Shown here: positions 58,901 through 64,000 of the stretch, piece by piece
Position numbering within the stretch: position 1 is the first letter of the stretch
Layout: the number at the start of each line of letters is the position of its first letter
Source: Lomentospora prolificans
Lineage: Eukaryota > Ascomycota > Sordariomycetes > Microascales > Microascaceae
Assembly: GCA_029532625.1 (NCBI GenBank)
Contig: JARFXM010000001.1
Span: forward strand, 372,001-436,000
Direction of reading: 5' to 3'
DNA length: 64,000 nt
Made by a program: the position numbers and the translations under genes
The notes under the pieces: model-generated
Databases searched by the model: none
Told to the model about the DNA's origin: nothing
What the model saw: only the letters and a program-made list of their open reading frames with translations

Positions 58901-59443
58901 ATGACGCCGCTCGAACCCCAACCCCGTCTCGGTCCAAAGAAATCCTTCAAAAAACCGCTTCCGGACACCCTCTCCCGCCAGCCGCTTCGACTCCCCCTCC
59001 CCTCCCTAACCTTCCACCCAGCTACAACCACAGGTTTCTAAGAAGTCAAAAGCCGCGTATTCCCCACGACATGCGGCCCGCGACTTCTCCCGCACCGCCT
59101 CCGCCCCTCCGCCCTTGACCGTCCTCCCCCATCACGTCTCGCGGTCCACGCTACGTTCCACAGAACTGGCGGAGAGGACCCCACCCCTGCGTGGAAGACG
59201 GCGCGAGTATCCTCCAGGCCGGGTCGCTGTCATCCTCGGTATCGACGCACGAGGTCGGATTCGAGGGGGAGTTTACGTTCGTCTACGCCGGAGGCGCCGT
59301 CTGTCTGCACGAGGCCGAGCACGACGTCGCCGTCTATCACGGCGCGGAGTCAGAAGAGACGCATAGCGTTGCGCCCGAACCAGGAGAGGGGGATGGAGAG
59401 AAGGACTGCAGAGTACATTAAACCGCCGAGAGAAATGGTCTGA
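58901..59443 (+). pseudogene. Interrupted Arg/Ser/Pro-rich reading frame
   Basis: From ATG 58901 to TGA 59441-59443 one frame of 181 codons is open except for a single TAA at 59039-59041. Translated pieces look like a fungal disordered protein: MTPLEPQPRLGPKKSFKKPL at the start, PTPAWKTARVSSRP and RRTRSDSRGSLRSS in the middle, and a conserved-looking end RRIALRPNQERGMERRTAEY. The GT at 59034 with plausible acceptors does not keep the frame. It may be a decayed gene, a gene with an unrecognised intron, or a chance Arg-rich frame. No family is recognised. Confidence 0.35.
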
Positions 59444-59919
59444 TGTTTTGTCTGATAGGTGTATCACGTGTTTTCTGGCGGTGGCGTCTGTTGTTCGCAA
59501 CATCAATATATCATCACATATGGGGTTAGGGCACGGGCTTCGTTTGTGTGCTGGGAACTTTGGAGCATGGGATAGTATCTTTCTACAGAGGGAACTATGG
59601 ATATGATGGTCAATATAGTCATTATTCATAAAGCTAAGTCCTATCGAATAGGGCGTGCCCGCGTAACCTGGGCTAAATAGAGATGCGCGTTCGAGCATCT
59701 CCGGTGCTGTGGCCATGAACTTGTTTCGATGGACACACGCAGCACGCCGCTCCATGCTATCAAGCCCGCAGGTCTTGAAAACGAGCACAGCTGTATCAAG
59801 ATAAGCCACATTGGTAGATGCAAGAAGATGTCTTTCTAGTCACACCACCTCCCATCTCATTCGTAAGGATATATCTGGATCGAAATCTTCAGTTCCCTGA
59901 ATCACCCACTGTTCCTTAT
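59444..59919. other. Intergenic, no gene seen
   Basis: 3' end of the sirtuin gene and downstream sequence. An antisense open frame of 178 codons at 59273-59809 has no support. Confidence 0.5.
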
Positions 59920-62900
59920 CTAATACCGCTTTGCGCCTCCCCTAGCATCTCCCACACCCCACGGCGGACCAGACCACCGCACAGAAGGATCAGCAAAAAA
60001 GAATGGGTTTCTCCTTAGATCCCCCCAAGACGACCGGATATTAGCCGAGATCGCCGTGAGTGGACCGCGCGGCGACGAGGAAGGCTCAATCGGTTGCGGC
60101 TTAGGGAACGGCGACGAGTGTTGATCCGTGGGTGAGATGGGCTGCCTAAGCGGCGGGAGCGCTAGCGATTCAGGGTATCCACCCCCGAGCGGTGGTAGGG
60201 ACATGGAATGTGCGCTCTGCGGGTACTGTGGTGACCCCATGAGTGTCTCGCGCGCGCTGTGTGGTACGCATGGAATGGGGATGGGCGTAGTGGAAACCCA
60301 AAGCCGACCATTCTCCTTGCCCTTGGGCTGAAAAGGCTTGGTAATTCGGCCGAGAGGCGTGCCTTGCCGGTGATTCGCAGACCCGCGACTATTGACGCAG
60401 GGCAGCACAACCTCTTCACCATCAATAGTCTTGCGCTTGCGTCTCCTAGGATTAGACTTGACGGCTGCGAGGATAGAGTCCTGCTGGGGCTGAGGGCGTG
60501 GTAACGGAGTCTCGAATGACATAGCAATAGGCGGTGAGGATCGAGAAACGGCAGGGTCGGGTATTTGTGGCGTACTTATAACTTGGGCTTGCATCGTGAC
60601 ACCTTCGCCATCGGATGGCTCTGGTCGAGTGAGGGCTGCAGGAGCAGACTTCCTCTGGCGTCTGGCCCTGGCCGCTTCGTTGCGCTTGATCTTGGCCGCA
60701 GTCGCCGCGGCGGCTCGCATCGCAAGTAACGAGGGTAGTTCCATCGGTGGAGGAGCGGATCTACCAGACAGACGCCGTAAATTGTCCATAATCTTCCACG
60801 TAAGGTACGCTCCATTTGCCTTGTCCTCTTTAATGTTCTTCGACCAGTTTGCGGCAGACTTCTCTGGTGCTTGTGCAGGCTTCGTTCCCTCTTTGGGTGC
60901 GGACTTCTCGGGTGCATCAGCAGTGACATCTAAATCACTAGCAGAGCCTTTCGGCTTCGCAACTGGCGCACCCGTGGGCTTCCCCTCCGACACGCTAGCT
61001 GTAATTGAATCTAAGACAGAGGTGTCTCCTACCATCGCTCCATCCGCCGAATTCTGGCTATTTGACGTCATCTCTCCAGTCTTCTCCTTCTTGAGGGAGC
61101 TCTTCTTTGTAGGCTTCTTCTTTTCCCCCGTGCTCTCCCTCTTACGTTTCTTGGGAGGCTCAGGCAAAGTCGTTCCAGGGGGGAGCCAGAGAAGGGGCAC
61201 TCTCTCCTTCAAGTTATCGACCCAAGCATCGCAGTCCCACTGAATCCAGTAGTCAATAACATCTCCCCATATACTCTCGGGAGGCTTGGTAAAGTTGATA
61301 AACACAACTTTGCCTCCTTTTGTATGCACGGCCTTGGCGAATTGCCGAACCATAACCTTAAGTCCGTGTACTTTTAGGGATGTCCCAAGGATGAGCAACA
61401 AGTCGGGCCCGATGCCTAAGTCGTGCGTAACCACGGGCGAAATTAGATGGGCGTTGGGGTGCTCCTCCCCGTACAAGACAACGTCAGGTCGAAGTTTCCC
61501 AACACCAAGGGCTCGTTTTCCTCTTTCCTGTCGAGCCGCAGTGGCACCGGCGCAATGAGGGCACTCGGGCTGCCGTCCGGAGAGGGTTTCATTCTCTCGA
61601 TTGTCTCCATCCCACTGGCAGAGCTTGCGGCAGAGGAAACATCGTAGTGACTCGAGTGAGCCGTGTAGTAGGACGCATTCGACCCCGCTAGAAGGGGGAG
61701 AGTGGTGAAATCCGGGCGGCCCGGCGCCTTTTCCCGGCGCTTGGAATTGAGACCCTTGAGAACTCGTGGCAGGGATTTCTTGGCTCCCGTCGCGGGGATT
61801 CATAGCAGTTTCTTGCCCACTCGCTGGTTCTGGGCATTCACGGCTACTATTGTCGGTGGTGACAGAAACTTGACTCGAGGTCTGGCCGGAGCCGTTGCCG
61901 GAGTCGGTGTGGTCTTCCGCACCTGAGTCTTTCCTGTCGTATTCTGCGCAATCATCGACTTGTCGCTCAGGCCCTCCTCCTCGCTGGTCGTTCTGACCAT
62001 CTTCGCTAGCCTTCCTAGATTGGTCGCCTTCACCTAGGGGATAATTAGCGTTTCTTACTAGGAAAAGCAAATCCCCCAAGGGGAGAGAGTCTGGAAACTT
62101 ACCGATCGTTTGTTCTGCCCCTGTCGACGCGTTTCCGACCGAGGTATGACCATCTTCACTAAGGGTGGAAGCCTCCTTACTCAATGTTGAGCTCAGGCGC
62201 GAAAGGGTAGATCGCCGATTTGAGAAACGACTCTTTTGACCGGGGCCGCGGTCAAGTGCAGTAGTAAGGCCGACTTTCTCCTCGATTCTATCGATATTCT
62301 GCGTGTAGCAGCGGACAAGTTTTCCCCTATCTCGTAAATGGCTGATAAAGTGGTGTGATGTTGTCGGGGAGACCTCACGCGCCTTTTGGCGGAGGGTGGT
62401 CGCGAAGGTGTAGAAAACGGAAGTTCGGATAGGACAAGACCAGATTGACGCGTCAAAAAGGTCGCGTCCCTTGATGTTCGGAATTGGTAGTTTCGCAGAG
62501 AGCGTTGAGCTCTGCGAAGAGGTAATTGGTGTGGATAATGGCGGTGTCTCGTCGGTCTCAGAAGGGGAGGTGCTGCTACCGAAGGTTGATCCACGAGGTG
62601 AGGTAGGCGACTCTTCAAGCGGATCAAACAAGTCCGGTGGTGGGGAGGAAAGAGGGGAGGAGCTGCAAAACAGAGGAGGATCAGAGAGGGGGGAGGATTC
62701 CGCAGCAAGAGAGGCAAGTACCCTCCTGTGTTGAGGGTTTATCGGGGTCCGGAGAGCAGAGGTGTGAGTGGGCGTTGCTGGGAACGCAGATAAAGGCCGC
62801 AAAGGTGGTGATGAGAGTAGATCATGGCTAGATGTGGCCCAACTTGCCCATCTAGCACGGAAGTCTTCAACGGCGGAGTCTTGCCTGGTATCCAAAGGGT

Positions 62901-63697
62901 GGCTGGCTGGGCGGCTTTGTCTAGTGAAAGGAAAATCTCGTTCTGAATAATGCGGAGGTGAAGATTGAGGTACTGAAGGCTGAGGATTTAGTCGAGGAGG
63001 GGATTGGAACTCTGGGGGTAGTGAATTAGCTCTACCGCTTCTTCTGCTCTGATCCAAAGCTTCCTGGGCAAGTTGAAAGGATGGTGAATCGGGGGGATTG
63101 TCCTGAGGGAGCTCGGGCTCCTCATCCTGCTCAAATGGCGTCCCTTGGCCAGAAGTGTTGCCGGATGACGTGTCTTGGGACTCTGAAGCTTCTTGTTTGA
63201 CGATAATTGAATCTTCGCTCTTTGGCTCAACCGCGTCCTCTTCTGAGAGTCTCGTGCTCTTCCTGGGTCGTCCTCTCCGCCTGGGCTTGTCGCCCTCCGC
63301 AACGCGGGGCGACGAGCCGGAATCCTCTCGTTCGGTGGGTGACAGCTTGCGGCGCTTTCTCGCTCGATCGGTGGGGAATTCCTCGCAATTAGACGCGTCC
63401 TCGCGAGAACTGCTAGTTCTAGACCCTAACGAGAGGACTTGCGGTTGAGCGGCGAGTCTCGCCGCCGCCTCGTACTGCGCCTGGATAAGTTGATAGAGAC
63501 CATTCTCGGAACGAAAGTCCTAACGGCGTGTCAGCGAGCCCCTACGCCCCCGAGAGATTGTTAAGTCTTACCGGAATGCCCGAATTAGTGCTGATACCCG
63601 CTCCCGTCACGACTACCACTTTCTTGGCTTTGACAACGGCGTTGGCGATAATCTGCAGCGCCTCGCCGTCCTCCGGCCGGACGTGGGTAGTAGGCAT
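59920..63697 (-). CDS. Sir2-family NAD-dependent deacetylase, Hst3/Hst4-like
   Basis: Three exons (63697-63572, 63519-62103, 62033-59920) give about 1218 residues. Exon 1 ends in the NAD-binding motif VVVTGAGISTNSGIP, and exon 2 continues with DFRSENGLYQLI. After a disordered insert of roughly 240 residues the core resumes with IKGRDLFDASIW and GKLVRCYTQNIDRIEEK. A second disordered insert precedes the catalytic His and zinc site (VLLHGSLESLRCFLC ... CPHC), then KLRPDVVLYGEEHP and LLLILGTSLKVHGLK. The long C-terminal 500 residues are basic and disordered. RDLFDAS is typical of the Hst3/Hst4 branch, which removes H3K56 acetylation. The intron 62102-62034 is 69 bp (3n) with consensus sites and would add 23 residues if retained. 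In the nucleus, it would act in genome stability and silencing. Confidence 0.88.
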
Positions 63698-64000
63698 GAC
63701 TGCTGGCGCGGTCCCGAAAAAGGTACGAATTCGTCGTTGGTGGAATTGGTGAGTTCGGCGAGAGAGAGAGAGGAAGAGAGAGCGTCGCGTCAGACAGGAC
63801 TTTGTCTTAACGCTGGCGAGCGTGGAGTCCTCTATGCTGGGTGGGGAGAACGCATTGGAGGGTTTGACGCGACATGTAAAAGCACAAGGGTATAGATTAG
63901 GACTGGGGACGATTGGAAGAGCAAGAAGATTTGCAAAGGGAAAAAAAACGCGGGGAGAACAAGATGATCCGGCGAAATAGAAGCTTGAGGGACCTCTCCG
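63698..64000. promoter_or_regulatory. Upstream region of the sirtuin gene
   Basis: Contains a GA-rich microsatellite-like stretch at about 63757-63782 and no gene. The window ends here. Confidence 0.45.

Overview
The window comes from a filamentous ascomycete (Pezizomycotina; Sordariomycetes is my inference). The grounds are short 50-100 bp spliceosomal introns in most genes, long gene-free stretches, and typical fungal families: Zn2Cys6 regulator, HET-domain protein, NACHT proteins, Whi5, OM14, MIA40, a GH3 beta-glucosidase close to Trichoderma Cel3A, and a DUF3716-like protein. Exon borders below were set by eye from GT/AG (once GC/AG) sites and reading-frame continuity.

1-14 kb: a possible aromatic or flavonoid catabolism cluster (quercetinase-like bicupin, convergent FAD monooxygenase, divergent Zn2Cys6 regulator), then housekeeping genes: an Rqt4/TRIP4-type zinc finger of the ribosome-quality trigger complex, an OM14-type mitochondrial outer membrane protein whose ATG appears split by an intron, and a Myb/SANT-like protein. 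14-31 kb: a hybrid histidine kinase, the GH3 beta-glucosidase, a HET-domain protein and a Whi5-type cell-cycle repressor, separated by gene-free stretches of 3-4 kb. 33.5-35.1 kb: the remains of a cation/proton antiporter gene.

36-44 kb is the most interesting part. A SesB-like alpha/beta hydrolase (minus strand) and a very large NACHT-ankyrin receptor (plus strand) are divergently transcribed. The last 34 residues of the hydrolase and residues 10-40 of the receptor carry the same short motif (GSVxTGTxNN...GNxFxGPVN). This is the layout of fungal amyloid-signalling NLR/effector pairs (sigma-type), in which the receptor N-terminus templates an amyloid fold on the effector. Here the receptor also has a Lys/Ala-rich plus acidic insert next to its NACHT core and a 700-residue Gln/Pro/Ala/Thr-rich tail after the ankyrin repeats. 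That tail ends with a GQMQF segment also found in the hydrolase linker.

44-49.2 kb is repeat-rich: a polypurine tract, a 30-bp tandem repeat, a poly-A run, and a 1,774-bp element with about 55-bp terminal inverted repeats and a 6-bp AGTATT target duplication, enclosing one DUF3716-like gene. 49.7-64 kb returns to core genes (BOS1 SNARE, thiamine pyrophosphokinase, MIA40, an Hst3/Hst4-type sirtuin) plus a second NACHT protein with a fungal STAND N-terminal domain and one interrupted Arg/Ser-rich reading frame.
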